NCBI GenBank assembly: GCA_027574665.1
Contig: CM050648.1
Span: 43,743,700-43,807,699, forward strand
Length of the DNA stretch: 64,000 nucleotides
Reading direction: 5' to 3'
Origin: Rhynochetos jubatus
Taxonomy: Eukaryota; Chordata; Aves; Eurypygiformes; Rhynochetidae
Position numbers and translations under genes: made by a program. The notes below the pieces were generated by a model. The model did no database searches, had not been told where the DNA came from, and saw only the letters and a program-made list of their open reading frames with translations. Each line of letters starts with the position of its first letter. The first letter of the stretch is position 1. This document shows positions 1-63,087 of the stretch, one piece after another.

Positions 1-3000
1 TGCTCTGCTGAAGCAAAGTGTGTCTCTGAGTCCAAATATACTTAAGAGTAAATGCTAAATGAAGACGGTTAATAGTTATATCTACTGCCAGGATATTTAT
101 CCTGATTTTGTGCAGACAGATCTAGGCTTGAAAAAATTTATTGTTTTGCAATCGAAGGCTGGGTTTTGACAGCATACAGTCCCAGCTGTCCTCCCCAGTG
201 TTTGCTATGATGGTGACTGGCTAGGACAGAATTGTGCCAACTTGTCATTCAAATATTTTTCCATGATTCATCTAGATTAGGCATTTCACCTGAGAAAAAG
301 ATGTGTCACACTGTTTCTATTGATAACTGATCTTCAGTTAAACAATGGGCATTAATCTTAAGTACCTATTCCCAAGGTCTGGTAACAGAATGATGAGTTA
401 AGAATATTTACTGCTTGCTCTCAAACTTGGAAAAGGAACTTACTCCCCACCCTAGACACTGTAGAAATTGAAATGGTTATGAGGCTTTGAAAATATTAAC
501 CTCTGCCTCTTACGCCATGATTTCTGGTATAATCAAGGTTGCCATGTTGTCATTAATCATACTTTCTTAAATTCCCAATAAATCTTATTCATTTCTTATT
601 CTTTCCTGACAACACTGTTAAGTTCTTAAGGAATTTATGTTGGTGTGCTAGTCAGTATTCTCCTCAAAGGACCTGTGGAAATCTATGTCTTATGCTAAGG
701 AAATAATGATTTTGTAATTGATGTATGATAGAAAACATTGAACAGTGAAGTATAAACAAACATTGAACAATCAGTATATGCTGCAGTTTACTGTGAGTCA
801 AAGGTAAATATATGCTGGTCACAGAACTAATAAAATAATAGTGCTGGAATTCAATTATTATTATATCCTGTATGTCAACCATTCTCATCATAACTAGTAA
901 AACAAGCATTCATGTAAATTGTAATGGCAATCAAATGTATAGGTCTGTCACGTCTAACTTCCTCCCTTGTTTCCTCCTTCATCTTCCAGTCCCCCTCTAA
1001 TTAACCATCAAACTGTGAAATCTACGCTGCTGTCATTCTTCCTCTCCCTTCACCCTATGTCTCCTTTCTCTCCTTTTCCTATCTTAGAACTCTGAGTTAA
1101 TGGACCTCAGGTTTTTTGCCTTTTTTGTAGTCCCACATGCTGTCATACTTCAGAAACAGGTTGTTCTTTCAGTATTATTAAACCAATAAACAAGAAACAG
1201 TAAAGAAGAAACAAAAAACAAAAAAAGGCAGAAATAAATTAAAAATTCAGTTTCCACCTCAAGTTTTCTACTTTCAAACATTCATGTGAATGGGTTAAGA
1301 CTTGCGTATATGTTTGGAACTGGCGTAAAGACAGCACCAAAAAAAAGATTTTTTTTTCATTGAAGTGTTATTGTTTAAATGAGATTATAAAAGGTAATAA
1401 GAACTTCAAATCTTCCACTCTTAAAATCACTGTTTCTGTGAAGAGAATTAGTACCATACAGTTGTGGGTGACCACAAGTAATGATCTCAACATTTTGCAG
1501 GTAACCCTGAGGTTGACAGTTATTTGACTTAACTATTTAGTGGACTGTTCTAAATAACCATTAAGATAGTGGAAATAGGAACTGATTCTCATACTTCTTT
1601 TGAGACACCTGTGGTTGGAGTTGTTAATTACCATGAATCATTTGCCTAATTTCTGTAGACATTGATTCCTTTTCATCTATGCACTGTGACCTCTACCTTT
1701 TCCTCCTGGATTTATTTATTTTTTTTAGAACCTTTAAAAGTTGTATTTCATGTTCAGATTTCTATTTTAGTTTTCTTTACTTGCTACGTTATGTGCAGTT
1801 CCTTTATAGGTGACTTTTATAGCTTTCTTCAGTAACAAATGAATGTTACATGAGTTTCTAGCATACTATAGGCCTCTTAACATCTATTATGTCCATTTAT
1901 AGCCAACATCTTGAGTTTCAGTTTCTCTTTTCTCTTTCTTATTTTAGTCGGTTTTAGTTTTAGAATTTTTCTACTTAAAGCCTCTATTTAATATTTTAAA
2001 AAACCAATGATTAATTAGTTTCAACGTATGCTTTTCTGTATCAGTTAGCTTTATAGTATGTGTCAAATTGTGGCTGCTAGACTGTCAGATACTTACTTGA
2101 AGTGGTTTTTTTCTACCTAAGAGCTTGTTTCATCTTAGACTGTTCCTTGCCTGGAACTAAAACTTGCACGTTATTTAATATATTGCAGGAGATGTTGTCT
2201 TCCCCATCACAACTTCTGTGCTCATCAGCACACAGTAGATGTAATCCTCTCAACCCTACATAGGAATTTAGAATTGCATATGCCTTGATGCCTTCTGCTG
2301 GGTGACAGAATGCATCAGAACATTATAGCCCCAAATGGCTGTTTCCTCTTATGGCAGATCTTTTCTCTGTAGATGAATGCAAGCCATACAGAAATTAAAA
2401 TGCCAACCGGTGACTTCTGCCTCATATATATCAATCATGAGTTAAATATTATGGCTGGCTGAATTGCTCTGTCTGACTGATGTCAAGGGTGGATTCAGCC
2501 AAGCAAAAGCAAGCTGAAACAGACTGTGGGCAGCCTGGAGATAGCAAGGAAAGGAAAAGAATGCAGCCATGGGACCTCCTGCTACGTTAAAGGGAGGTAC
2601 TGGCTCCTGACAATAAATTGCTTACAGTCTCATTGTCTGTTGTCAAAAAACCAAAAAAGCTTATATTTTATGTCTTCTCTAACCAGACTGTAGTTACCAG
2701 TATGCATTTTATTTAAGCATCTACTGGTGTTAGCAACCTGACCACTCGTGCAAGGATTTCTGGATGCAAAGGTTGTGTGGATGATCTGTAGATTTGCCTA
2801 GAAACTTAATCCATTCTAAGCCAAATTCTTGGCTTGGTTCCTACTGGAATTTGTTGACCTACTGAACCTGGACAGATTGAGTGAGTAAATGAAAAAGAGG
2901 CTAGTGAGGTTGAATTTGGCCTAGCTCTTGGGCATTCATTCATATTATTGAGTTTAAGAACTTCTTGAGCCCCATACAATAAGAATTAAGATTCCTCCAA

Positions 3001-6000
3001 ACTGGTTTACTAGAAGTAATTTACCTGTTAGAAAAGGATCCAAATATACAACACTAACCATATGGAGTTCTTGATCTATGAGCTATAGAATGGCACCATG
3101 GAGAAGTCATCCATTTCATTAACACAGTATTTCAATTAGGGGGTTCTTGTGCATTATTTTTTATATGATCTAAAGATCCTTATGATCCTACAAGCTTGTA
3201 AACTGAAAACCAGAAAACCAGAGAAAAGAATTTAAATCTGTGCTGTCCTTTTCTGAGTTACCTTTCCTGTAGGGAGAACCTTGCTAAAATACTAAGGTAG
3301 AGTTAAATGAAAAAGGAAAAATGGGGTAAAAAAAAAAAAAGTCATTTCATGAGCCAACTAAAATCATTGTTCTTTAGCCTCAGGCATCACAGTGAGCTTG
3401 AGGAATGGATAGATTTCACTGTAACTGCATGCCTTTTCCTATGTTATTGCTGACTTACCATTGCTCCACTCTTTTTACGTGCTTCTTTTTATTTGCTCAA
3501 TCATTTCACAGTCCAGTTGTTCTTTTTGGTCAGGTGGCCTATAACATTTAGTTTACTGTCTGAAACATCTCCAAGCTCTGTACATAATGACTCAACACCA
3601 TTACCCACATCTCCCTAGCCTCTTCTTATAGGTGCTAATAAATCCTCTTTCACCAACAAGGCTGTGGCAGCTCCTTTGCTTTTCTTATATGTCTATTTAA
3701 AATAAAATATATCTTTTAATATCATGCTCCAGCCAGCTTTCAGTTATGATACCATATTTTCTCCACATTATTATCTGTCCAGTCTTGTTCCTTTCTTCCT
3801 AGCTAAACCTTTCTTTTGTGTATATAGACAGGTCCTTTAATATCCCTGTTATTGAGCTTATTTTGCTCTATATTATGTTCATAAATATGAATTTCCCTTT
3901 TATCTTTCTTCCCATCTATACCCCATGTGCATTCCTTTCATCTTGGTTCAGCCCCAGACTGAACTTCTCACAACTCTGACATTTTAGAAAAAGAGCATTG
4001 CCTGTGTATGGCAGTAAACTTTTCTATTTGTAGAAGGCCCTTTAACCCTGGAACGAGTGCTACAGGGCACAGGAAAAGCCCCTGTCCCTTTCATAAATGT
4101 AACTTGTAAGCCAAGTGTACAGGTTTGCTAGAAAAGGGTGAAAGGTATTTTTTGTATTGTGTGTGATGTTGAAAATCGAGAAACAGATTTTCTTTAATTA
4201 TAGTTGGAGTAAGTCATGCTAGTTCTGAACTTCTATTACAGCTAATTCGCTGGGTCTAAATGCTGACCATTTTTTCTGACACAATTTATTAATTTAAGTT
4301 CTTCCATTTTTCATGCTTAAAATTGTTAATGAAAGGAAATGTCTTCTATCTGAAGAATTCCCTCCCAAAAAAATTTTCAGGAATTCCTAGATGAAGCTAT
4401 TTTCCAGATTATTTTTCATCACCTAGGCTGAATCAGTGAAATACAACACACTAATTCATGGAGTACAAACGTACATTGTCTAAAAGTGGCTCAGTTTACT
4501 TTACAAAATGCGAGAAAACGTTAATGTCAATAACTCTGACTCCATATTAGCAATCAGGGCAAACACATATTCAGTTTTTTATCAGTGATGAGAACTCACT
4601 GGTCCTTCCCAGAACTAGCCCGCAAAATTTAATCTGTAAATACATCAGATGTATTAACAAATGGTCTTTTTTAATATTTTCATATAAAGCCATAAGTTTT
4701 AATTGGTAATGTTTAAAAATAACTTCATACTTATAGGAATCATTTAAACAAATTGGCAATAAAAATCTTTTTTTTTTCTAGTTTAACTCAGTCTTAGACT
4801 GTCAATAAACTGTAGCTCAACCCCTGATTACAATTTTCCCAGTTGCACAGTCTTACTCCTTGAAGTTCATCAGCTCCAGTGAAGTTGCCACCAATAATTT
4901 GTAAAGAAAGCTGTTGCTTCTGGACATATGTAATTTCCCCACACCTGATAATTCACTAATCTTTCCCACTTTTACTTTTTTAGATGGGTAAAATGGTAAT
5001 TTTATTTAACCCATTCTCCAGTGTGTTCTACTATTCAGGGAGAAATTCGTGGAAGTGTATTTCAGGATGAAGCATCAGAATACAGTTGTAGAAATCTTGA
5101 AAATGTATGTAGTCCATACAGCAGACAAGATAGAAGGTATTGTAAAACTTACAGATCTTTCTAAGAATGAGAGTTAAAGGGTACAGAGATGGAATGAAGT
5201 CATTAGAGCCTCCTCTTGAACTGCTATACTCACTGATGAAAAGCACCTCATCAAATACCATCCCTAAAACAAACAAACCCACAAGATTGATCAAGAAGTC
5301 CTTATTTAATAAACAAGCCATTATCTGTACGTCTTTTGAGAGGCTTGGCTTAGTTTTGCACCTAGTACATACACGGATTTTAGAATGGAATGAAGTAAAT
5401 GGAATTACAGTTTGTCATGTTTCCAAGGGCATAAACCTTGTAGATTTTCTGTTCCAGTCTCCATGGTCAGAAGTGACACAATTTACTTTCTTCCTTTAGA
5501 AAACATTCTTCTCTCTCTACGTACAGAATATATGACTAATCCATTTCTATCTAGTTTTCTGTATCTAAGTTTTGTCTTTGTATATAGTCAGAATATGTGA
5601 CTGCTTTTATATTTGGTAATATTTCATGACTTTGGAAACACCACCCTATTCCTTGGTTGCTAAGTAGTTCTTGCAGACCTGAATGATGCTGTGTATTTTC
5701 AGCCTTTCTGTGGAGACTCCAGCTTCTGGCTATGATGAGACAGTATGTTAATAGCATCATTCTGTCCTCACTTTTAGAGTAACCTGAGCTGAGGACACTT
5801 TCACTCTCCCTTCTACTGAGCTATAAAATTTATGGGAACTCTTTGCAAACAGGGAGGGTTAGTTAAGGAAACTGAACTTAAATCTGATGGTCTTAACCTG
5901 AAGACAAAGTAAACAATGGAGTCATAGTCACTCTCCACCTCCTTCCCCAACCACTGTTGTTCATCTGAAACTGCTGTAATGCACAGCACTCATTTGGGTT

Positions 6001-9000
6001 TTCAGTTGCAGTGGTCAGATTAACAGTGCTTTCTTTCTTTGGATTCGGACATTCCAGCTCCTTTCATGAATCTCTGGCATTCATGGTTGATGTAAATAAC
6101 ATCAATGTAATTTCAATGGATGTGTGATCTATCCTAGGAGCATATCATCGACTTTCTATGTCCAGGGCTAGCAATTTCTCCTGTCCATCAGTTTATGAGG
6201 AGCTCAGGATTTTTGTGTAATTTTTGGAGATCAGATACTTTGATGATAACCTAAATCTTTGGAAGCCATTGTGTTAGAGATTTAGAGAGAATCCAGATCA
6301 TCTTTCTTAGGGAACAAGCAGACATAGAGGAGGACTAAGATGAGGAGATATTCAAAATTTTTGATCCACTTAGGTACCTCTTATTCAGTAGAGTCTTGAA
6401 ATTCTTAGAAGAAAGTCCAACCATGACAGATATCTGTCACTGCTGCATCTGTGAGTGGCAAGTGTTCCTGAATCTTTGAATACCGACTCTTCCCTTCTGT
6501 AACAAAAATGTAGTATTTGACTTACTTACAGTGTCTTATGGCATCTGCAAGTTTGTGAACAAAACCTGATCAAGGCCTAAAGCAGCAGGAAGGTCTTTAC
6601 TCACGATATAATTAAGGAGTAGTTAGGCTAACTTCCTCTTTTCAACTAATGGTGTGAAGTTAAATGGTGCTGTAGATCAGAAGATAACGTTTCTTTTAAT
6701 TGTAGTTCAACAATCTAACACTTACTGTTGTAATACAGTTAAGCGATCAGTCAAGAGGTAATTCAGGCTAAGAATTTAAAATCCTTTTCTCCACAAACTA
6801 AAATGTTCCACTTACTTATTATTGTTACACAAACTCACTTGAGGAGTGGGCTCCTTAAATAGTATTAGACAATAAATGTAAGTACTTTGGTATTCAGAGA
6901 CATTTATTTTCTCTCTTGTAGCTAAGGAGTGTACATGAGATACAGTGTGCTCTGTTCTTATTATTTGACATGGCATCCATTACAGACATTAGTAAACATC
7001 AGTTGTCAGGCTGAAGATACCCCTGGGTTTACCCACTATGGCAATTCTTCACCCTGTTATCATGCTTTATCAATCTGCAGGCTGCTGTGAATAAGAAAGT
7101 AAAAATCCCCAGACGTGTAAGTCTTGCCAACAGATTAACAAAAAAACCTTGCTGGCTACAAATTGGTTAAAGGTCAGTTTAAAGGCTTGACAAACACATC
7201 ACTTAGATGAACCAATTACAAAAGAAGACGAGCATGACAATTTTTAGCAGTAGGAAAATCTGTATGTGGGTAGGACTGCTTAAAACCTCTCTCTTTCTTC
7301 TGAGGCATTGCTTTGCAGTGGGGAGCCAATGAACTCTTCTGCCTGTGTACTACCAGTGTCTGTCCACACCATCCAAGATATATTCTGAACAGAAATAAAG
7401 ACAAAAAAATAATATTTAGGTATGAAATACATGTGAAATATTTATCATGGGTCTTGTGACCATGATCTTGCAACCAGGTCTTACATGTTTTAGATTTTAA
7501 CCCTTTGGCTCACACTATGATAACTGACACAAGACTGGTTTTGGTAACTGAAGCATTGACTAACAAAAAATAATAAAAAATCTGCTCATTATAGATAGTA
7601 CTAAAATGATTTATTATTCATAAAATTTAAGTACAGTTAAATTGGGAAAAAAACCCATGTATTGGCTTTGAGCTCATAACAAAAAGAGCTTCTCCTGTTT
7701 TATGAGCCTCAGATTACCAAATAACCTTGACAGCTGAATCAGTGTTCCATGACAACAAGCAGGCCATTGATAAATAGCAACAAAACTATTAGACTTTGAA
7801 TTTATGAGATGAGTAATAGAGAAGCTAAATTATAGGTTTACCATTTGACAAACTACAGCTTGACAAATCTGTGCTAACGTATGTGTGTGTATGTGTGAAT
7901 GTACATAAGCAAAAGAGAGAAATAGCAACTTTTTAAGACAAAGGTGAAATCGACATGCCATGAGTGTTATAAAGGCACAAATATATTCTTTTCATAGTAG
8001 TTAAATTCCCAGTGTCCATTATCAAATACTTAACAAATCATGTGTAAGTGCTTGAAAAAGCTACCACTTTTTAAGCTGTTTTTCTGGTTTTATTTTCATC
8101 TTTACTTTTAAGCGCTGTAAGGTAGAAAACAGAAATTGCTGGTACAAGGTAGATCTTTACCTGGCTCTTGCAACCTAATAGATTCCAGTTAAATCTCAAA
8201 CCCAGCAGTTTAAAGTCACTAGCAAAAGAAAGAGTATATTCTGCTGGAGCTGAAAAATCTCTTCCCAGCCCATGGAGAGCAATTCGCACTTTCTAGAAAA
8301 GAAGCAGGAACTGTGTTTTGTCATCTTCCTGTAATCAGAGTGGAAGGCATCAAGACAGATTTTACATCAAGTTGAATCTCACGTATTCACTTATTTTAAA
8401 ATTATAGGAACCATAGAGGAAATCTGGATAAGTGGCCGCTTGTGTACAGAAAAAGATGCAATAAGAACAAGCTAATATACAAGTCTTTCATAAAGGAGGA
8501 GCTTTCTAACATGAGCAATGTTCCTCAAGGCAGATTTGTGGGCCTCCTGTCCTGACATTGATGCAGCAGCTTTTGATATATGGCTGTAAACTGTGGTAGT
8601 TACAGTAGTTACAGTCAAGTGGGATTCTTGTGCTCTCATTTCCCAGAGCAGATCTGCAGGTGGCAGGTGGCAGCAGTAGCCCCACACTGGTCTTGACCGT
8701 CATCTGCTGACATCTGAGTTTGGCTATCCTTCACAGTTGCAGTGAAATACTGTGTTTAATAGCTGTTGTGCCAGCTCACAGTGATGCCTTTGTCACACTA
8801 TGTCACTAGAAAAAGATTCTACTTAGCAAGAACATAGCAAACTTACCATATTAACATGTTTTTCCTTAACTTGAGTGGAAGATGTACCATCGTCAGACAA
8901 ATTACAGGATTAAAGCTGAAGGGTTAGATGAAGTTCTGTAACCTGTGTTGCACAGGAGGGCATACTACGTGATCTAATTGGATCTTCTGTTCTAAAAATC

Positions 9001-11025
9001 TATTCATTATGCTTTTGTAAGAAACAGCTGTAGCTTCGTCAAAGGGGAATTAAACACTGGAAATTCATCTTGTCTTAAACACTTTCACTGTAGCTACTGG
9101 ATGTAAACTTAGAACTTGTCAAATAAACGAGAAATATCAAAAGCAAACCTAATGAAGATTTTTGTTGATAAAAACAGTTGCATGTGAAGGGTTTTTAAGC
9201 ATCTGTCATTTATTCAATTTTCCTAAAACAACATGAATTTTATGAATGGCCATTCACAAATACAAATTAAGAAATTCTTGATTGTATTTTCTTAAAAATA
9301 AATTATACATATTTGTGCTCACTACATCCATCCCTGATGTCTGTTATACAGGCATAATTTCCAAGGGGACACCTATACCATTGTGATTCCGACCTTTAAT
9401 ACAATATTCATGTTATCCTTTATGCATAGACAGAGAAAAAGTGGAGAAGCTATAATATATTCAACCACAGCATGTTCTTAGTGTCCAGTATTCCTGACAT
9501 CCATAGCATTTTAGCTTTCAGAAGATCAAGAATATCCACTGAATTTAAGATGCATATGGTAGAATTTTAACATTCTCCCTAAAATGCAGATCTTTGTATT
9601 TCAATGTCCTTCATGTTTGCAATGATGGATTGCCAAAAAGGTGCTTAGCCAAAAATGGGTATTTTTTTTTTCTTAACAAAAAGCTCAAGTTAGTCATATG
9701 CTTTCATCCAAAACAATCAGAACCTGAGCCAATTTAGTGCACATAAGATACCTTGGAAGGATTAATTTATGCTGTTGAGCTTGTAATATGTTTAACCAAT
9801 AGGAGTTTTCTGCATACATGGATTTTTGCAAATCTTGCAGCTAAGTCAGTGAGCCAAATGCAAAATCCAACACCTAAGGGCATCGTGTAGATTTGTAATG
9901 AACCCTGGGGGTGCTGGAGGTCGAGAAACCATTGAGTGGATTACACAGATTCATATATGTAGTTTTTTCATCTCTGACAGATATAATATGAGCACTGTTA
10001 CTCGTACTACATAAATTTCTTAGAGTACTGTCTGTGAGGGAACAATGAAATCATGCCAAATCACTTACACAAAAAGGTATTAAAAAAAGGAAGTTGAAGG
10101 TTCAGACCTCTTTAGTGAGGTGTCGTGTGATGTAACACCTACATGCCATATAAATCAGCTTCATGGCAGCAAAGGCTCTGCTAAATATCTGTAGAAGCAA
10201 ATATGCAGATCAGTAAGTGTATCTTATAGCGGCTGGAAGAAGTGTACCAAATCTGCTAAAAATCTTCCTCTTTAAATACTGCCCTTTCTTCTCATGTTGG
10301 TCCTCTGAAAGGCATCTAGACTGGGCAAGGCCTTTCCCAGGGGATGGCCCACTCTGTTTATCTGTCAGATCTAGTTTTAAGTGGGATGAATTGCCCTCTG
10401 GAGGAACCTTTTTTCCTAAGTCTGTATAGATATCTGAGAAGAGTTTAAACCAGGCATTTATGGCTGGAGTTAATGAAATGAAACCAATGTTTGGGATTGA
10501 TATTGAAAGAGGGACCCATATTACAACATTTTCTGAAGGTAAATTGCGTTTCACACCTTTTGTGTTGAACCCAAAGTGTGTGCCTGCATATCCATACTGA
10601 TGTAAAAGTAATGGATCCAGAGGCTCAGGATGTTGTAGTAGAACTGGTAGTGTATTTTTCCCCTTAGCTGGTTCTCTGGATTTCAATCAAGACTACAACT
10701 TTGTTCATTCTTTCCTGAGTGTATTTATCTTACTGCAGAGCAGGGCTTAGATTCACATATGCTTACTTAGGATTAAGGATGTTGGGTTATGCGGTTTTGA
10801 GTTTTGTCTTCCCCCTCATTCCCCTTCCCCAAGCAGATTTTGGCATCAGTCAAAAGAAATGGGACTTGCCCATGCCGTGAACTTGCTGAAACTGCAAACA
10901 TATCAATATTTTGTTATTCCTCACTTTTAAACTTAGAATTAAACGAGAGGATGATGCTATTTTTAATCGATTTATCCCTCACTTCTCACACTTTTTTCTC
11001 TATCATTGGTGATTGGTCGTTGCAG
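1..11025. other. Upstream intron of ST18, no recognised exon
   Basis: AT-rich non-coding sequence. I looked for the short N-terminal ST18 exon that should end two bases into a codon before a GT donor and did not find it. Only short chance open frames are present, apart from the minus-strand frame at 10210-10686, described separately. There are A or T runs near 1350 and 3330 but no recognisable transposon. The pyrimidine-rich stretch with an AG at 11024-11025 is the acceptor of the first coding exon here. Reading this as intron rather than upstream flank follows from the split codon at 11026. Confidence 0.75.
10210..10686 (-). other. Long methionine-free open frame on the minus strand, unknown
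   Basis: This is the longest open frame in the window outside ST18, about 158 codons. It begins right after an in-frame TGA, and its nominal start is TTG. I see no ATG codon inside it. After its stop near 10210 the same frame stays open for roughly 35 more codons to about 10106. The composition is unremarkable, with no signal peptide, zinc finger or other motif I recognise. A gene of its own is unlikely without a start codon. It could be a fragment of a decayed mobile element, a constrained non-coding element, or chance. It lies only about 340 bases upstream of the first ST18 coding exon in the window. Confidence 0.25.
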
Positions 11026-60678
<49,653 letters not shown>

Positions 60679-60798
60679 GATGTGAAAGCTGCTGGGCAAC
60701 AGAAATTACTTAACAGCAGTAAACTCCAGATGGATCTGTTAGGAGTTCATGTACTGCTAAGGGGTGTAGGTTGCCATGCTGCATTTACAATTGCAACA

Positions 60799-60806
60799 TT
60801 GCACTA
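60799..60806 (+). promoter_or_regulatory. 8-mer seed match for the miR-130/301 family
   Basis: The sequence ttgcacta is complementary to positions 2-8 of miR-130/301 with an A opposite position 1. A 7-mer ttgcact follows at 60938-60944. These are seed matches only; use is not shown. Confidence 0.4.
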
Positions 60807-60841
60807 ATTTTTTTCCCAGCTGACATAAAAAAAAGAAAAAG

Positions 60842-60847
60842 AATAAA
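60842..60847 (+). terminator. Possible proximal polyadenylation signal
   Basis: An exact AATAAA about 165 bases after the stop. The following sequence is A-rich, then T-rich. If used, it would remove nearly all of the UTR, including all three miR-144-type sites. Confidence 0.4.
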
Positions 60848-60895
60848 AAACACAACAACAGACTATTTGTATTAACAGCAATGCACTCTGTTAGT

Positions 60896-60903
60896 ATACT
60901 GTA
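60896..60903 (+). promoter_or_regulatory. miR-144-type 8-mer site 1 (ATACTGTA)
   Basis: Matches the miR-144-3p seed (positions 2-8) with A at position 1, and also the 7-mer-A1 of miR-101. It lies about 220 bases after the stop. Confidence 0.5.
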
Positions 60904-60996
60904 TTTATTTCAGTACGATTTCTTTTTTTTTCTTCTTTTGCACTCAGTTTTTGTAAAGTGAATGTAAAAAGTGTGTGTGACTATTTTTTATATTTT

Positions 60997-61006
60997 TTAT
61001 TTATTT
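60997..61006 (+). promoter_or_regulatory. AU-rich element
   Basis: The sequence ttatttattt contains the UUAUUUAUU nonamer associated with ARE-mediated mRNA decay, in a surrounding U-rich region. Confidence 0.4.
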
Positions 61007-61121
61007 CTAATCAAAGAGTTGTTTTTTTTATCTTTTAACAGCATTTTTGCGGCCTGCCATATTTTTACAAATGTGTTTATTAATTTATTTTCCAATGGGA
61101 TTTTAAATAGACTGAAAAGTT

Positions 61122-61129
61122 ATACTGTA
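61122..61129 (+). promoter_or_regulatory. miR-144-type 8-mer site 2 (ATACTGTA)
   Basis: The second exact 8-mer, inside the 14-base word tatactgtaaatta, which occurs again at 62931-62944. Confidence 0.5.
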
Positions 61130-62892
61130 AATTAAATAACTTGCTGGGTTTGTACAGGAAGAAAAAAAAAAAAACTATGAAAGTAACAAATGACTGAACC
61201 ATGGTTCTAGTTTTATTTTCCTCACATCCTGCTTTTTTATAATGGCTTTGTAACAGAAATGGGTTTGCAGTAACATGAGATGCGAAGACGCATGGAATGA
61301 GAAGATAAATGGTGCCCACTAGTGGGTAACCCGGGCTCTTAAAAGCACAGTATGCTGGAAAACAGTGTGTTAAAGAATACGTTAGCAATAATGAAATATA
61401 GCAATCAGCAAAGCACTTGACTTGGCTGTGTGATTTAGCCTACGCGAATGATTATTTAAAATGTTTCAAGAGAACTTCAGATTTATTTTACCACTGCATT
61501 TTTTTTTCAGAGTTAGCTCATGGAGGGAAACGACAATTATCTCTAAACAAGAAGGATAATATGATAGGACTGGTACTTATTTTTAGTACGAGACGTTCAG
61601 GTTTTAACCAAGTGACCAGTATTTCTATGGATTTGGATTTGAAAAACGCAAACACATCCCAAGCTGAAGGCTTTGTACATAATGAATCGAACACATCTCC
61701 CCTGAAATGGCATTTAATACTGGTTTGAACTTAACGGCAGCTAAGAAGGCAGCGGTCTGGAGAGGAATAATACCACTCCGACGTAACGGTGGTTGCTGTT
61801 CTCTTTGATCGAACGCTAGCAACACCGTGACTGTATTCTCCCATCCTTACTCACTAAGACTAGGCTGATACTGAATTTGTTACCAGTCTTTCGGTAGGGT
61901 AACAAGTGCTACAGAGCGTACAGACAGACGGAGGTGCGGACAGACGAGCACTTGCGCGGAGGTGCTGGCGCACGCCTCGATATCTGGTTAGCCTGGGTGC
62001 GGAACTTCTGAATCCGTCAGAAAGTAGCGGTTGCTATAAAAGAGGCAATGTCTATTTCAGGGATTGTAAGTAATTAAGCATTGTTTCAAAAGTTTTTTTT
62101 ATATTTATTTTTTTTAAGAAAAAAGGTATAAACAACCAGCTAAACTGCCTTTTTTGTATGCACACACACCTCATGTGCATATGTGCCTCAGTGTAAATGT
62201 ATACATGGATCTAGCGTGTGTTTAATTTTTCCGTGCTATAATGAAAGTGTTTATTTTTATTAGCCTCATTTATATTTAGATTGAATATGATGGCATTCAC
62301 AGGCTTGACATATACAATTATATTATTACTGTTCCTGCACAAAAGTACTATTCAGAAGTGATTCAACTCTCATGCACTGTGGTCACTGTTCTGCATTCGG
62401 TGGGGCTTGCTTTTTGTTTGAGGGTTGATTCAACTCTCCAATCTTAGTTTAGACAGAGGAAAATGTATGTTCTTAGGAGCTGTGTTTATTTTTAAATCGA
62501 TTTTTCAAAAGCTACCATATGTGCTGTCTAATATAAATAGGAGGACACCAAACAAAAATTTGTTATTAAAGTTATTGTTCTTGCTAAAAAAACAAAAAGC
62601 GAACATCTGCTATACTTGTTAAATGCATACAAAATGAGTTTACTCATTACAAAGACTAAAATTTAATTTACTAAATATTTTAACAAATTTGTTATATATT
62701 TTATTTAAGTAAAAAAAAAATCTCTTACTGACCTATGTATTTATTATTATGATTTACTATGGCTTCAGGTTAATTTATCTGTGTTTGGTTGTTTGCTCAG
62801 GATGTTCTGTGAAGTATGTTTGTATTTATTTGCCTCCCTTGTACTTGATGTGTTTTGTAATGTGCACTAATTTCTTTTTCTTTTTGCTTTTC

Positions 62893-62908
62893 TTTTTTTT
62901 TTTTTTTT
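62893..62908 (+). repeat. Poly-T run (16) in the 3' UTR
   Basis: Sixteen T after a pyrimidine-rich lead (ctttttctttttgcttttc). Confidence 0.9.
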
Positions 62909-62931
62909 GTGTTAAAATGCATTGATGAGCT

Positions 62932-62939
62932 ATACTGTA
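62932..62939 (+). promoter_or_regulatory. miR-144-type 8-mer site 3 (ATACTGTA)
   Basis: The third exact 8-mer; a 7-mer (atactgt) follows at 62998-63004. The two lie about 65 bases apart, within 180 bases of the main poly(A) signal. Confidence 0.5.
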
Positions 62940-63081
62940 AATTAGACCTTTTGTAAAGAGCAATGATGTATGCATTTTTTAATTTGGAGTAGTTTGTATA
63001 CTGTTTCTTCATACAATTAATATTTCTTACATCAAAACAACAAAATTGTGTTCTGTGCTGTACATTTGGTGTATGGTAGGA

Positions 63082-63087
63082 AATAAA
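63082..63087 (+). terminator. ST18: Main polyadenylation signal of ST18
   Basis: AATAAA in ggaaataaaattgataatg, followed within about 25 bases by gcagtgagtttgttgggttt, a GT-rich downstream element. The combination makes this the best 3' end of the transcript. Confidence 0.8.

Noticed and set aside
2452-2645. Stretch ending caataaattgcttacagtct that looks like the R-U5 part of a solo LTR
   Set aside because: No clear target-site duplication, no matching TG start or TATA box, and the resemblance is limited to AATAAA plus a short T/C-rich tail.
5031-5499. Overlapping frames of 96 (minus) and 110 (plus) codons
   Set aside because: Open on both strands over the same bases with no recognisable motif, and no splice sites in a phase that would fit ST18. 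Likely chance in AT-rich DNA.
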